64,000 bases of DNA from Roseiarcus sp036513315. Its GTDB lineage: Bacteria > Pseudomonadota > Alphaproteobacteria > Rhizobiales > Beijerinckiaceae. The position numbers and the translations under genes were made by a program. Where the stretch lies: the NCBI GenBank assembly GCA_036513315.1, contig DATBZF010000080.1, positions 1 through 64,000 of the forward strand. The letters are read 5' to 3'. A model generated the notes under the pieces. The model was not told the origin of the DNA, did not search any database, and worked only from the letters and a program-made list of their open reading frames with translations. Positions 15,823 to 26,220 of this stretch are shown here, piece after piece. The stretch's first letter is position 1; the number at the start of each line of letters is the position of its first letter.

Positions 15823-16820
15823 AATTCGGTCCGGTTCCCGTCGCTGAGGCGCTCGGCGCGATCGTCGCGCATGCGGTTCGCCGCGATGGGCTGGTTTTGA
15901 AAAAGGGCCAGCTCGTCACTGCCGAACATCAGGCCGCGCTCAAGGCGGCGGGCGTCGGAAAGATCATTGCGGCGCGCCTCGATCCCGGCGATGTCGGCGA
16001 GGATGAAGCGGCGCGGCGCCTCGCCATCGGCCTGGCGGGGCCCAATCTGCGCGCGGAGGGCGCCTTCACCGGCCGCGTCAATCTTTTCGCCGCGAAAGCC
16101 GGCCTGGTCATCGTCGACGCTGCGAAAATCGCCGGCGTCAATGGAATCGACGAGGCGATCACCGCCGCCACGCTGGCGCCGTTTCGCGCCGTCGCGCCGG
16201 GCGATATGGTGGCGACCGTCAAGATCATCCCCTTCGCCGTGCCGGGCGACGCGCTCGAGGCTGCGCTCGCGGCGGCGGGAAAGGACGCGGTGCGCATCGC
16301 CGCCTTTCGTCCTTTGCGCGTCGGCGTCGTCTCGACCCTGCTGCCTGGGCTGAAACCCAGCGTCATCGCCAAGACGTTGCGCATCCTGGAAGACCGTCTG
16401 GAGCCTGCCGGCGCGCGCATCGTGCGCGAAGAGCGCGTCGCGCACGAGCCTGACGCCCTGGCCCGCGCGCTGACCGCCATCGCCCCCGATTGTGACGTGC
16501 TGCTGGTCTATGGCGCCTCGGCGATCACCGATCGCCGCGATGTGATTCCGGCCGCCGTGGAGGCGATGGGCGGACGGGTCGATCATTTCGGCATGCCGGT
16601 CGATCCCGGCAATCTGCTGCTGATCGGCGCGCATGGCCGCGTGCCGATTATCGGGGCGCCAGGCTGCGCGCGTTCGCCCAAGGAAAACGGCTTCGATTGG
16701 GTGCTGCGGCGCGTTCTCGCCGATCTTCCAATCAAAGCCGCCGATATCATGGGCATGGGGGTTGGCGGCCTGCTGATGGAAATCGCCTCACGTCCGCAAC
16801 CGCGCCTCGGCGATGGTTGA
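15819..16820 (+). CDS. Molybdopterin-binding protein (MoeA/MogA-like fold)
   Basis: The true start is most likely the TTG at 15819, overlapping the previous stop (TTGA) and preceded by CAGAGGGA. The 573-codon open frame upstream is a shadow of the XdhC genes. The 333-residue product opens KFGPVPVAEALGAIVAH. It has a MoCF-type domain with VGVVSTLLPGL..., LLVYGASAITDRRDV and MPVDPGNLLLIGA, plus VPIIGAPGCARSPKENGFD. In rhizobial relatives this domain is often fused to a MobA-like transferase; here the two are adjacent genes overlapping by 8 bases. It probably binds or activates molybdopterin for the hydroxylase. Confidence 0.85.
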   Translation: MKFGPVPVAEALGAIVAHAVRRDGLVLKKGQLVTAEHQAALKAAGVGKIIAARLDPGDVGEDEAARRLAIGLAGPNLRAEGAFTGRVNLFAAKAGLVIVDAAKIAGVNGIDEAITAATLAPFRAVAPGDMVATVKIIPFAVPGDALEAALAAAGKDAVRIAAFRPLRVGVVSTLLPGLKPSVIAKTLRILEDRLEPAGARIVREERVAHEPDALARALTAIAPDCDVLLVYGASAITDRRDVIPAAVEAMGGRVDHFGMPVDPGNLLLIGAHGRVPIIGAPGCARSPKENGFDWVLRRVLADLPIKAADIMGMGVGGLLMEIASRPQPRLGDG

Positions 16821-17433
16821 GGTCGCCGCCATCCTTCTGGCCGCGGGGACCTCGTCGCGATTCCGCGCGGCGGGCGGGGAACATTCCACCAAACTCGCCG
16901 CGCCGCTGGCGGGAAAACCGCTGGTGCGCCACGCCGCCGAGGCCGCGCTCGCCTCTCTGGCGCGTCCGGTCGTCGTCGTCACCGGCCATGACCGGGCGGT
17001 CGTCGAGAGGGCGCTTGCCGGACTGGATGTCCGCTTCGTGGATAATCCTGGCTATGAACAGGGACTTTCGTCATCGTTGAAGACGGGAATAGCGGCCCTG
17101 CCGGGAAACGTCGCGGGCGCGCTCATCCTGCTCGGCGACATGCCGGCGGTGACGCCGGCGCTGATCGACCGTCTCATCGCCGCGTTCAGCGCGCGGCCCG
17201 ACGCCCTGGTCGCCGCGCCGTTTGTCGAGGGCCGGCGCGGCAATCCGGCCCTGCTGGCGCGCGCGCTGTTCCCTTCGGTCGCCGCGCTCGCCGGCGATGA
17301 AGGCGCCCGCAAGATTCTGGACGGCGCAGCGCCGGATAGGACGATCGAGGTGGACGCGTCCGGATTCGCAGCGGTCCTTGACGTTGACACGCCGCTATCC
17401 CTCGCTGAAGCGCGCCGGCTTTTGGAAAAATAG
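16813..17433 (+). CDS. MocA-like molybdenum cofactor cytidylyltransferase
   Basis: A 206-residue nucleotidyltransferase of the MobA/MocA type. It has the nucleotide-binding motif ILLAAGTSSRF, the KLAAPLAGKPLVRHA segment, the metal-binding LLGDMPAVTP and GRRGNPALLAR. It likely adds CMP to the molybdenum cofactor, giving MCD, the cofactor form of CoxL-type enzymes. Its N-terminus overlaps the molybdopterin-binding gene by 8 bases. It ends the cox cluster, and no terminator is evident behind it. Confidence 0.88.
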   Translation: MVEVAAILLAAGTSSRFRAAGGEHSTKLAAPLAGKPLVRHAAEAALASLARPVVVVTGHDRAVVERALAGLDVRFVDNPGYEQGLSSSLKTGIAALPGNVAGALILLGDMPAVTPALIDRLIAAFSARPDALVAAPFVEGRRGNPALLARALFPSVAALAGDEGARKILDGAAPDRTIEVDASGFAAVLDVDTPLSLAEARRLLEK

Positions 17434-17582
17434 AACGGCGACCTCCCGGCCGGGCGGCGAGATGCCTCGCGGCTGCTCCGGGCGCAGGCCCCGCGCAATA
17501 TATTCGATGTAACCAGCCGGTGCGTTAACCCGCGATTAGCATCGCACTTATAGCGTCTCCGGTTAATCTACATCGGCGCAAT

Positions 17583-20564
17583 ATGCTCCAAATATTAAAT
17601 TACTTACCGCTCGAACTCGACTGGCCTCTTCTTGGGCTCGCCGGCGTTGTTTTCTGCACGGCTGGCCTGGTCGCGTTTCATCTGTTCCGGCGGGCGCGCT
17701 CGGCGAGCCGGATTCAGGTCGCCCGGCTCGACGCCGCGCTCAACAACATGTCGCAAGCCCTGTGCATGTTCGATTCCGAGCGTCGGCTCATTGTCTGCAA
17801 TGGCAATTACGCCCGTCTCTTCAGTCTGCCCCCCGAACTGACGAGAGCGGGAACGTCCATCGAAGACATTGTCGATCACCGGATCGCGCTCGGCTTGTTC
17901 GCCGGCGAGGACGCTGCCGCCTACAAACGCGACCGGCTGACCATCGCCGTCAATAATGTTCCAAGCAAGACCCTGCTTGAATTCAGGGACGGGCGGATTT
18001 TCTCCGTCGTTCATCAGCCGATGGCCGAAGGCGGGTGGGTGGCGACACATGAGGACATTACCGAACAGGTCCGTGCGCAGCGCGAGCTGAAGCGCCTGCA
18101 TGCGACGCTGGAAGAGGCGAAATCGCAGGCCGAGCGGGCGGCGGCGGAGGCCAGAGCGGCGCATCAGCAGCTTGTCGAAGCGTCAAACCTGATGTCGGAA
18201 GGCCTGGTGCTGTTCGACGCCGAGGATCGACATGTTCTGTGGAACCATCGCTACGCGGAAATGTATGGGGAGGCGCGCGACGCCATCGTCGTCGGCGCGC
18301 GCTTCGAAGACACGCTGCGCGCGGGCATGGCCAAAGGCAATTACGTCAACAAAGGGCGCGAGAAAGAATGGCTCGCCGAGCGGCTGGCCGGTCATCGGCG
18401 ACCCGAGAACAGCTTCGAGTTGCAACTTCCGGGCGATCGTTGGGTGAGGGTCGACGAGCGCCGCACGGCCGATGGCGGCAGCATCGGCGTGCGCATCGAC
18501 ATTACCGAATCGAAACGGCGCGAAGAATCGCTGCGGCTGTTGTTCGCGGGAAACCCGCTGCCGATGTGGGTCTTCGACAAGCAGACCTTGCGATTTCTCG
18601 ACGTCAACGACGCCGCAATCGGCCACTACGGCTACAGTCGCGAACAATTCCTCGCGATGACGATCCTTGACATTCGTCCGCTCGAGGACCGGGAGCGCGC
18701 GCTCGGGGTGGCGGAGAGATACGACGGCTCCTATCTGAATGGCGTAAGCTGGCGTCATCGGAAGGCCGACGGCGAGTTGATCGATGTGGCGATCTATTCG
18801 CGGCTCCTCGATCATGGCGGGCGCCCGGCGGCTCTCGTCGCCGCCGTCGACATCACCCAGAGCAAACGGGCGGAGACGGAAGTTCAGCGCACGCGCGAAT
18901 TCCTCGACACGATCATCGAGAACGTGCCGGCCCCCATCATCGTCAAGGATGCGCGCGACTTCCGGCATATCCTGATGAACCGCGCCGCGGAGGCCTTCCT
19001 TGGCGCGCCGCGCGAGGGCGTCATCGGCAAGACGTCCGGAGAGCTGACCGATGCAGCAACCGCCGCCCTGATCCTGGAGCGCGACCGCTTCGTTCTCCAG
19101 AATCGCAAGGAATTGTTTTACGATGAGCATCGCTTCGACACGCCCGGCGGCGGCGTGCGCTATGCGACGTCGAAGCGGATGCCCATTTTCGACGAGAAGG
19201 GCGAGCCGCTCTACCTGCTGACCGTCATCAACGACTTTACGGAACGGCACAGCGCCAACGAGCGCATCGCCCATCTGACCAGCCATGACGCATTGACCGG
19301 CCTGCCCAATCGGGTCTCCTTCGGCGAGCAGCTCGCCCAAACGCTCGAGCTTACGCACCAGCAGGGCGTGGCGGCGCTCTGCGTCGATCTCGACCGGTTC
19401 AAGGAAATCAACGATATGCTCGGCCATGCCGCCGCCGATCGGGTCATCGCGATCGTGGCGCGCCGCCTGCAGGAAGCGGGCGCCGGCGCGTATCTGGCGC
19501 GGGTCGGGGGCGACGAATTCAATCTGATCCTGACCGACGCCGATCAGCCCGCCGCGGCCGCCGAGACCGCCAAAGCGCTGTTGCGGGCTTTTGCCGAAGT
19601 CGTCGAGATCGATGGGGCAGAAATCAAAGTCGGCGTCAGCATTGGCGTCGCCATCGCTCCGGCCGACGGGACGGATGTGACGACATTGATCGCCAACGCC
19701 GAGGCGGCGCTCCATCGGGCCAAGAGCGAGGGACGTGGAATCACCCGCTTCTTCGAGGCGGACACGGAAAAACAATTGCGCGAGCGGCGCGCCATGGAGC
19801 AAGAGCTCAAATCCGCCATCGAGCGCGATGAAATGCGCCTCTATTACCAGCCGCAGACGGATGTGGCGGGCAAGCTTCTCGGCTTCGAGGCGCTGGTGCG
19901 CTGGCAGCATCCGACGCGCGGCCTGGTGCCGCCGGGCGCTTTCATTCCGATCGCCGAAGAGAGCGGATTGATCGTCGAGATCGGCGCCTGGATCCTTCGC
20001 GCGGCGTGTCGTGAGGCGGCGTCCTGGCCCGATGAGCTGAGCGTCGCCGTCAATCTGTCGCCGGTGCAGTTTCGCCAGAGCGATCTCTTCACCCTGATCC
20101 ACTCTGCTCTTGTCGAGACGGGCCTGTCGGGCAATCGCCTCGAACTCGAAATTACCGAAGGCGTCCTGATCGCCGATTCCGCGGCGGCGCTCAACGTCTT
20201 GCGCCACGCCAAGGCGCTCGGCGTGCGCATTGCGATGGACGATTTCGGCACCGGCTATTCGTCGCTCTCGTATTTGCAGTCTTTCCCGTTCGACAAGATC
20301 AAGATCGACCGCTCGTTCATCTCCAACGTCGACAGCAATCCCCATTCGGCGGCGATCGTGCGCGGCGTACTCGGCCTCGCGCACGGCCTCCACCTTCCGG
20401 TCCTCGCCGAAGGCGTGGAGACTCACCAGCAACTGGCCTTCCTCAAAAAGGAAGGTTGCGAAGAAGTGCAGGGTTATCTGATGGGCCGTCCCCGCCCGAT
20501 CGAGGAATATGCCGAGTGGATCGGCGGCGGCGCGTTGCCCCGCGTCAGCGAAGCGGTCGCCTGA
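17583..20564 (+). CDS. PAS-GGDEF-EAL cyclic-di-GMP enzyme, membrane anchored
   Basis: A 993-residue protein with one membrane helix at about 14-36. Four PAS-like segments follow (about 45-165, 195-310, 315-435 and 445-560), with a coiled coil at about 160-195 between the first two. The diguanylate cyclase domain has an intact GGDEF (642-646), but the RxxD inhibitory site normally found just upstream is missing. The phosphodiesterase domain has EAL (from Glu769), LEITEG, DDFGTGYSS and LAEGVET, all intact. It can in principle both make and break c-di-GMP. The PAS domains would sense redox, light or a ligand. It stands alone behind the cox cluster. Confidence 0.93.
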   Translation: MLQILNYLPLELDWPLLGLAGVVFCTAGLVAFHLFRRARSASRIQVARLDAALNNMSQALCMFDSERRLIVCNGNYARLFSLPPELTRAGTSIEDIVDHRIALGLFAGEDAAAYKRDRLTIAVNNVPSKTLLEFRDGRIFSVVHQPMAEGGWVATHEDITEQVRAQRELKRLHATLEEAKSQAERAAAEARAAHQQLVEASNLMSEGLVLFDAEDRHVLWNHRYAEMYGEARDAIVVGARFEDTLRAGMAKGNYVNKGREKEWLAERLAGHRRPENSFELQLPGDRWVRVDERRTADGGSIGVRIDITESKRREESLRLLFAGNPLPMWVFDKQTLRFLDVNDAAIGHYGYSREQFLAMTILDIRPLEDRERALGVAERYDGSYLNGVSWRHRKADGELIDVAIYSRLLDHGGRPAALVAAVDITQSKRAETEVQRTREFLDTIIENVPAPIIVKDARDFRHILMNRAAEAFLGAPREGVIGKTSGELTDAATAALILERDRFVLQNRKELFYDEHRFDTPGGGVRYATSKRMPIFDEKGEPLYLLTVINDFTERHSANERIAHLTSHDALTGLPNRVSFGEQLAQTLELTHQQGVAALCVDLDRFKEINDMLGHAAADRVIAIVARRLQEAGAGAYLARVGGDEFNLILTDADQPAAAAETAKALLRAFAEVVEIDGAEIKVGVSIGVAIAPADGTDVTTLIANAEAALHRAKSEGRGITRFFEADTEKQLRERRAMEQELKSAIERDEMRLYYQPQTDVAGKLLGFEALVRWQHPTRGLVPPGAFIPIAEESGLIVEIGAWILRAACREAASWPDELSVAVNLSPVQFRQSDLFTLIHSALVETGLSGNRLELEITEGVLIADSAAALNVLRHAKALGVRIAMDDFGTGYSSLSYLQSFPFDKIKIDRSFISNVDSNPHSAAIVRGVLGLAHGLHLPVLAEGVETHQQLAFLKKEGCEEVQGYLMGRPRPIEEYAEWIGGGALPRVSEAVA

Positions 20565-20640
20565 GGGCGAGTTCCCAGACATCGCAGACCGTAAAAATCG
20601 CACGGCGACGTGGTCGCGCCTCGTGGCGCGGACAAAGCGG

Positions 20641-20737
20641 CCGTCATTGCGAGGGAGCGAAGCGACGAAGCAATCCAGACGAGGCTATTGGGGCTCAGTC
20701 TGGATTGCTTCGTCGCTTCGCTCCCTCGCAATGACGG
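20641..20737. repeat. Family C perfect palindrome, 39-base arms
   Basis: The 39 bases at 20641-20679 are the exact reverse complement of 20699-20737, with a 19-base loop. This is the most complete copy of the family also seen at 203-271 and 49389-49479. The perfect arms suggest recent mobility or gene conversion. It lies 76 bases after the GGDEF/EAL stop. In the transcript it would form a very stable hairpin. Confidence 0.95.
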
Positions 20738-20969
20738 TGATGCGTTTTCAGCGCAAGCCTGTGCTGATTGTCCGGTTGGAAATAGTTCACGCATACTCGG
20801 TCGCAGCGACGCGGCCAAAGGTTCGTCGGTGAAGTACGGGAAATCCATTGCCTGATTTCCTCCCGCATGCGCAGAATGATTTCTCGTCTGGCCGGACGCG
20901 CGCTGAAATCGGCGGCGGCGCCGAAGCGATGGCGGCTTGGTCACATCTCCGCAAACGGGGTAGGGCATC
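20738..20969. other. Intergenic, promoter region of the DUF4129 operon
   Basis: No gene is recognised here. The stretch follows the family C palindrome and should hold the promoter of the six-gene operon starting at 20970. I see no clear -35/-10 pair. Confidence 0.4.
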
Positions 20970-21698
20970 GTGAACCTGCGCACCGAGAGGATTGCGACGC
21001 GCGCGAGCGGCGATCGCGCAAGCGTTTTGATCTTGCCGCCGGTGTGGCTTGCTCTTGGCCTCGCTTTGGCGCTCGGTTCGGGCGCAAGCGCGTTCGCGCA
21101 ATCGGCTCCCACGCCCGCCAAACCTGATTTCGCAGAATTGTCCAAGGGCATCGTCTCCTCGCTCGATCTGCAGACCGCGTTCCCGAATGCGGCGGTGGCG
21201 AGCGGGTCGGAGCCCTGGCTGGCGAGCGATTTCTCCCGTGTGCTGCTGTGGGCCGCCGTCGCCATCGGCGTCGTCGTCATCGCGCTTTATCTGCGCGACA
21301 TCCTGCCTGGCGGCGGCCTTGCACGACGCAGGGGATGGGATCCCGGCGAAGCCGGCCTCGCCGCCGCCGGCGCCAGCGCCGAAGCGCAAGCGCAGTCCGA
21401 CGCCGACGAGCTCGCGCGACTCGGGCGGTTTGTCGACGCCATGCATGTCCTGCTGCTACAGGCGCTCGCCGATATGCATCGGCGGCTCGATGTCGCGCTC
21501 GCCGATTCCTTGACAAGCCGCGAGATCCTCCGCCGCGCGAAAGTGTCGCCGCTCGCCAAATCGGCGCTGCAAGAAATCATCGGCGCGGTCGAACGCGCCT
21601 ATTTCGGCGACCATCCGGCCGGCGAGAGCGACTATCTCTCCTGCCGAACGAATTTTGCGACATTCGTCGGCGCGCTCAACAGCGGGGCGCCCGCATGA
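20970..21698 (+). CDS. DUF4129 domain protein
   Basis: A 242-residue membrane protein with a GTG start at 20970 behind GGGGTAGGG. It has an N-terminal signal-like helix (about 22-42, ending SAFAQ), a second membrane helix at about 90-108 and a C-terminal helical domain with LADSLTSREILRRAK and AYFGDHPAGESDYLSCRTNF. This matches DUF4129, found next to transglutaminase-like or MoxR/DUF58 genes. It opens an operon in which every junction overlaps. The function is unknown; an envelope-associated role with the MoxR chaperone pair is likely. Confidence 0.8.
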   Translation: MNLRTERIATRASGDRASVLILPPVWLALGLALALGSGASAFAQSAPTPAKPDFAELSKGIVSSLDLQTAFPNAAVASGSEPWLASDFSRVLLWAAVAIGVVVIALYLRDILPGGGLARRRGWDPGEAGLAAAGASAEAQAQSDADELARLGRFVDAMHVLLLQALADMHRRLDVALADSLTSREILRRAKVSPLAKSALQEIIGAVERAYFGDHPAGESDYLSCRTNFATFVGALNSGAPA

Positions 21699-22904
21699 GC
21701 GGCGCCAGCGTCTTCTCGCCGCGCATCCTGTTGATATGGGTCTCGGCGCTCGCCGCCATTCTCGGCCTGTCGCTCTATCTGTTCGCCTATGGGATCGGCG
21801 CGCCCGAATCGCAGGCGGTCGGCCCCAGCGCCTATTCGCGTTCGGCGATCGGCTATGCCGGCCTCGCCGAACTGGTGCGCCGCGCCAATATTCCGGTGGT
21901 CAGGAAACGGATCGGCTCGCCAGCCGATGACACCAAGGCGAGCCTGCTGATCATCGCCGAACCTGAGGTCTCGGCCCAGACCGAGGCGAACGGCTTTGCC
22001 TTTGGCCGCGCCGCCAATGTTCTGATCATCCTGCCCAAATGGATCGGCGACCGTGACGAGGAGCACCAGGGCTGGATCAGCCATGTCGAACCGGCGTCTG
22101 AAGGCGCCGCCAATTGGGCGCTTTCGATCCTCGGCGCTGGCGGCAATATTGCGCGCGGCGGAGAGAATTCGCCGCTCAGCGGAATCGTCACCGTCAACAA
22201 GTTGGCCGTCGCGCCGACGACGCCGGGCGATCTCCAGCTCATCGTCAAGTCTTCGCTCGTCCCGATCGTGGCGACCAGCGCCGGCGTGCTGATCGGCGAA
22301 AAGATCGTGCGCGGGCGCCGGGTCTGGGTCGTCTCCGATCCGGACATCCTGTCCAATCACGGCCTCTTCGACGGCGCCAATGCGGCATTCGCCGGCGCCT
22401 TGATCGACAGAATGCGTGGCGCGAACGGCAATGTGATTTTTGACGAGACCGTGCATGGCTTCGCCGCGCCCGCCGCTAATCCCCTGCGCGCCCTGCTGGA
22501 ATTCCCGTTTGTCGTGGCGACAGCCTATGCACTGGCGGCGCTCGCCTTCGTGCTGTGGTCGGCGATGCGCCGGTTCGGTTCGCCTGAGCCTTCGCCGATC
22601 GTGCTGAAAGCGGGCAAGATGGGCCTGATCCGCAATGTCGCCAATCTCATTCAATTCGCCGGCGGACGCCAGGACGTGGCGATCAACTACCTGCGTTTTG
22701 CGGTCGACGATTCCGCGCGGCGGCTGCGCGCCCCCAAGGGCCTAAGTCTCGATCGGCAGATGGAATGGCTCGATCGGGTGGGTGAGGCGCGCGGCGTCAA
22801 GACGAGGGTCGTCGAAATAGCACGAAAGCTCGTCAGCCAGAATCAGGATGCGGCGCTGTCGCGCGCCGCGCTCGACCTTCACCTTTGGAAGCAGGAGATT
22901 CTGC

Positions 22905-22915
<11 letters not shown>
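21695..22915 (+). CDS. DUF4350 domain protein
   Basis: The start is the ATG at 21695 (MSGASVFSPRILLIW), overlapping the DUF4129 stop as ATGA. The longer frame upstream is a shadow. The 406-residue protein has an N-terminal membrane helix (about 12-33), an extracytoplasmic region with SRSAIGYAGLAELVRRANIPVV typical of DUF4350, a second helix at about 270-292 and a C-terminal cytoplasmic domain. DUF4350 proteins are standard partners of MoxR/DUF58 clusters. No catalytic residues are apparent. Confidence 0.82.
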
Positions 22916-23860
<945 letters not shown>

Positions 23861-23861
<1 letters not shown>

Positions 23862-25171
23862 TGAATCCGACCCCGCGCGCGGTCCTGATCTTCGCCGCCG
23901 GCGCGCCGCTCGCGCTGATGCTGGCGGTCGCCCAGCCGGCCTTATGGACGCTGGCGATCGCCTATGCGCTCATCGTCCTCACCGCGCTGGGAATCGACGC
24001 GCTGCTCGGCGCGCCTTTGCGCGGGATGCCGATAAAGGCCGAGATTCCGGCGAACGCCGCGATCGGCGAGAACGTCGCGCTCGGTTTCGATTTCGCTTCC
24101 CCTCACGCCGCACGCCCGGTTCGGCTCGATCTGCTGCTCGAGCGGCGCGGCGCGCTGGAGCCGGGCAAGGGCGAAGCGGTCACGCTTGGCGCCGGCGGCC
24201 CGACGCGGGCGACGCTCGCCTTGCGGCCATTGCGGCGCGGCCAGATCCATGTCGATGCGCTTTGGGTGAGTTGGCGCGGGCCGCTCGGCCTCGCGCGATT
24301 CGTTCGGCGGCTGGCGCTGGACGCGGTCATCGACATCCTGCCCAATGTGCGCGGCGTGCAGAACGCGGCCCTGCAATTCTTCGCCCATGACGCGATCTAC
24401 GGGGTCAAGGCGCAGCGGCAGCGGGGCGAGGGATCGCAATTCGAGGCGTTGCGCGAATATGCGCCCGGCGCCGATCCGCGACATATCGACTGGAAGCGTT
24501 CGGCGCGCCACCGCAAGCTGCTGGTCAAGGAATTCGACACCGAGCGCAATCATCCGATCGTCATCGCCTTCGACACCGGCCATCTGATGCTGGAGCCGAT
24601 CGACGGCATCCCGCGGCTCGACCATGCGGTCAACGCCGGGCTGTTGTTGAGCTGGATCGGGTTGCGCGCCGGCGATCTGCTCGGGCTGTTCGGCTTTGAC
24701 GCGCGCGTGCGGCTCTATCGCCCGCCGACCCGCGGCCTCTCCAGCTTTGCGCAGATCCAGCGGGCCGCCGCGACGATCGCCTATCGCACGGAGGAAACCA
24801 ATTTTACTTTGGCGCTCGCCGATCTCGAACAAAGGCTGAAACGGCGAAGCCTCGTCATCCTGTTCACCGAATTCGTCGACACGATCGCCGCCGAACTTCT
24901 GCTCGAAGCGCTCGGCCGCCTCGCCAACAAACATGTCGTCGTCCTCGTCACGATGCGCGATCCCGCCTTGCGCGCCGTCGCGGATGCGCGGCCGCAGGAT
25001 TTTTCCGCGCTCGCCGAGGCGGTGATCGCCGGAAACTTCCAGCGCGAACGCCAGACCGTGCTGGAGCGGATGGAGCGGATGGGCCTGCATTGCCTCGATG
25101 TCGCGGCGGGCGAATTGTCGATCGCGGTGATCAACCGTTACCTCCTGATCAAGCAGAGGGGCCTGATATGA
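23861..25171 (+). CDS. DUF58 domain protein
   Basis: A 436-residue protein with two N-terminal hydrophobic segments (about 8-24 and 27-45), followed by the DUF58 signature GEGSQFEALREYAPGADPRH and IDWKRSARHRKLLVKEFDTE. A VWA-like fold follows, but the metal site is degenerate (IAFDTGHLM rather than DxSxS). It is the usual partner of the MoxR ATPase. It overlaps MoxR by one base and the next gene by four. Confidence 0.9.
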
Positions 25172-26220
25172 GCCTCAGTGAGGCCTCCGGGCGCCTCGTC
25201 GCCGAGGAGGAGCCGCGGCCGGTGGTGACGCTGCGCTCCAGCGAATTCCGGCGCGGGCGCGAGCAGGGCTGGCGCGATCTCGAAGCGCTGGTCGCCAAAG
25301 CCGAACAGCGCGGAATCGGCGCGCTTGGCGTCGGCGAATTGCAGCGCCTGCCGCAGCTTTATCGCGCCGCGCTGTCCTCGCTGTCGGTGGCGCGCAGCAT
25401 CGCGCTCGACCGCAATCTTCTGCAATATCTCGACAATCTGTCGCTGCGCGCCTTCCTGATGGTCTATGGGCCGCGCCAGTCTCTCGCCGAAGGGGCGCGC
25501 GATTTTGTGGCTCGCGGATTTCCCGCCGCCGTGCGCGCCGCGCGCATCGAAATCCTGCTCGCCTTTCTCGCTATTCTCGCCGGCACGCTCGCCGGCTTCC
25601 TGCTGACCATCGGCGACGAGGCGTGGCTCACCGCGCTCATCCCGGACAGTATGGCGAGTGGTCGCGGCGTGCATTCGACGCGCCAGGAACTCCTCGACGA
25701 CGAAATATTCGCGCCCTGGCCGGGCTTCGCGCGCTCGTTCGTCGTCTTCGCCAATTTCCTGTTCCAGCATAATACGATCATCGGCATTATGACCTTTGGG
25801 CTCGGCATCGCGGCCGGCGCGCCGACGATCCTGCTGCTTGCCTATCAGGGCCTCGTCTTCGGCGCTTTCATCGGCCTTCATTATGACCGAGGCCTCACCC
25901 TCGATTTTCTCGGCTGGGTGTCGATGCATGGCGTCACGGAATTTGGCGCGATCATTCTGTGCGGCGCCGGCGGGCTTGTCGTCGCCAGGAGCATCCTGTT
26001 TCCGGGGCGCTTTTCGCGGGTCGAGAATCTGGCCGCCAATGGCCAGATGGCGGCGCGGCTGGCGGTCGGCGCGGTCGCGATGTTCTTCATCGCCGGCATA
26101 CTCGAGGGCGGCTTGCGCCAGCTTGTCGCCAACACCGATGCGCGCCTGTCGATTTCGGCGCTGACGATGATCCTGTGGGGCTGCTATTTCTGCTTCGCCG
26201 GCCGGGGTGCGCGGAGATGA
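25168..26220 (+). CDS. SpoIIM-like stage II sporulation protein M family membrane protein
   Basis: A 350-residue protein starting at the ATG at 25168 (overlap ATGA). The soluble N-terminus (about 1-120) is helical. The membrane part has about five helices, with the SpoIIM/DUF95 pattern FLFQHNTIIGIMTFGLGIAAG, TILLLAYQGLVFGAFIGLH and MHGVTEFGAIILCGAGGLVV. The name comes from the Bacillus protein; in Gram-negative bacteria the family has no sporulation role and occurs with MoxR/DUF58 and RDD genes, as here. It is probably a membrane partner of that system. Confidence 0.87.
   Translation: MSLSEASGRLVAEEEPRPVVTLRSSEFRRGREQGWRDLEALVAKAEQRGIGALGVGELQRLPQLYRAALSSLSVARSIALDRNLLQYLDNLSLRAFLMVYGPRQSLAEGARDFVARGFPAAVRAARIEILLAFLAILAGTLAGFLLTIGDEAWLTALIPDSMASGRGVHSTRQELLDDEIFAPWPGFARSFVVFANFLFQHNTIIGIMTFGLGIAAGAPTILLLAYQGLVFGAFIGLHYDRGLTLDFLGWVSMHGVTEFGAIILCGAGGLVVARSILFPGRFSRVENLAANGQMAARLAVGAVAMFFIAGILEGGLRQLVANTDARLSISALTMILWGCYFCFAGRGARR

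Noticed and set aside
18183..20603. 806-codon open frame antisense to the GGDEF/EAL gene
   Set aside because: The product is Arg/Asp/His-rich with no recognisable domain, while the plus strand carries intact GGDEF and EAL motifs.
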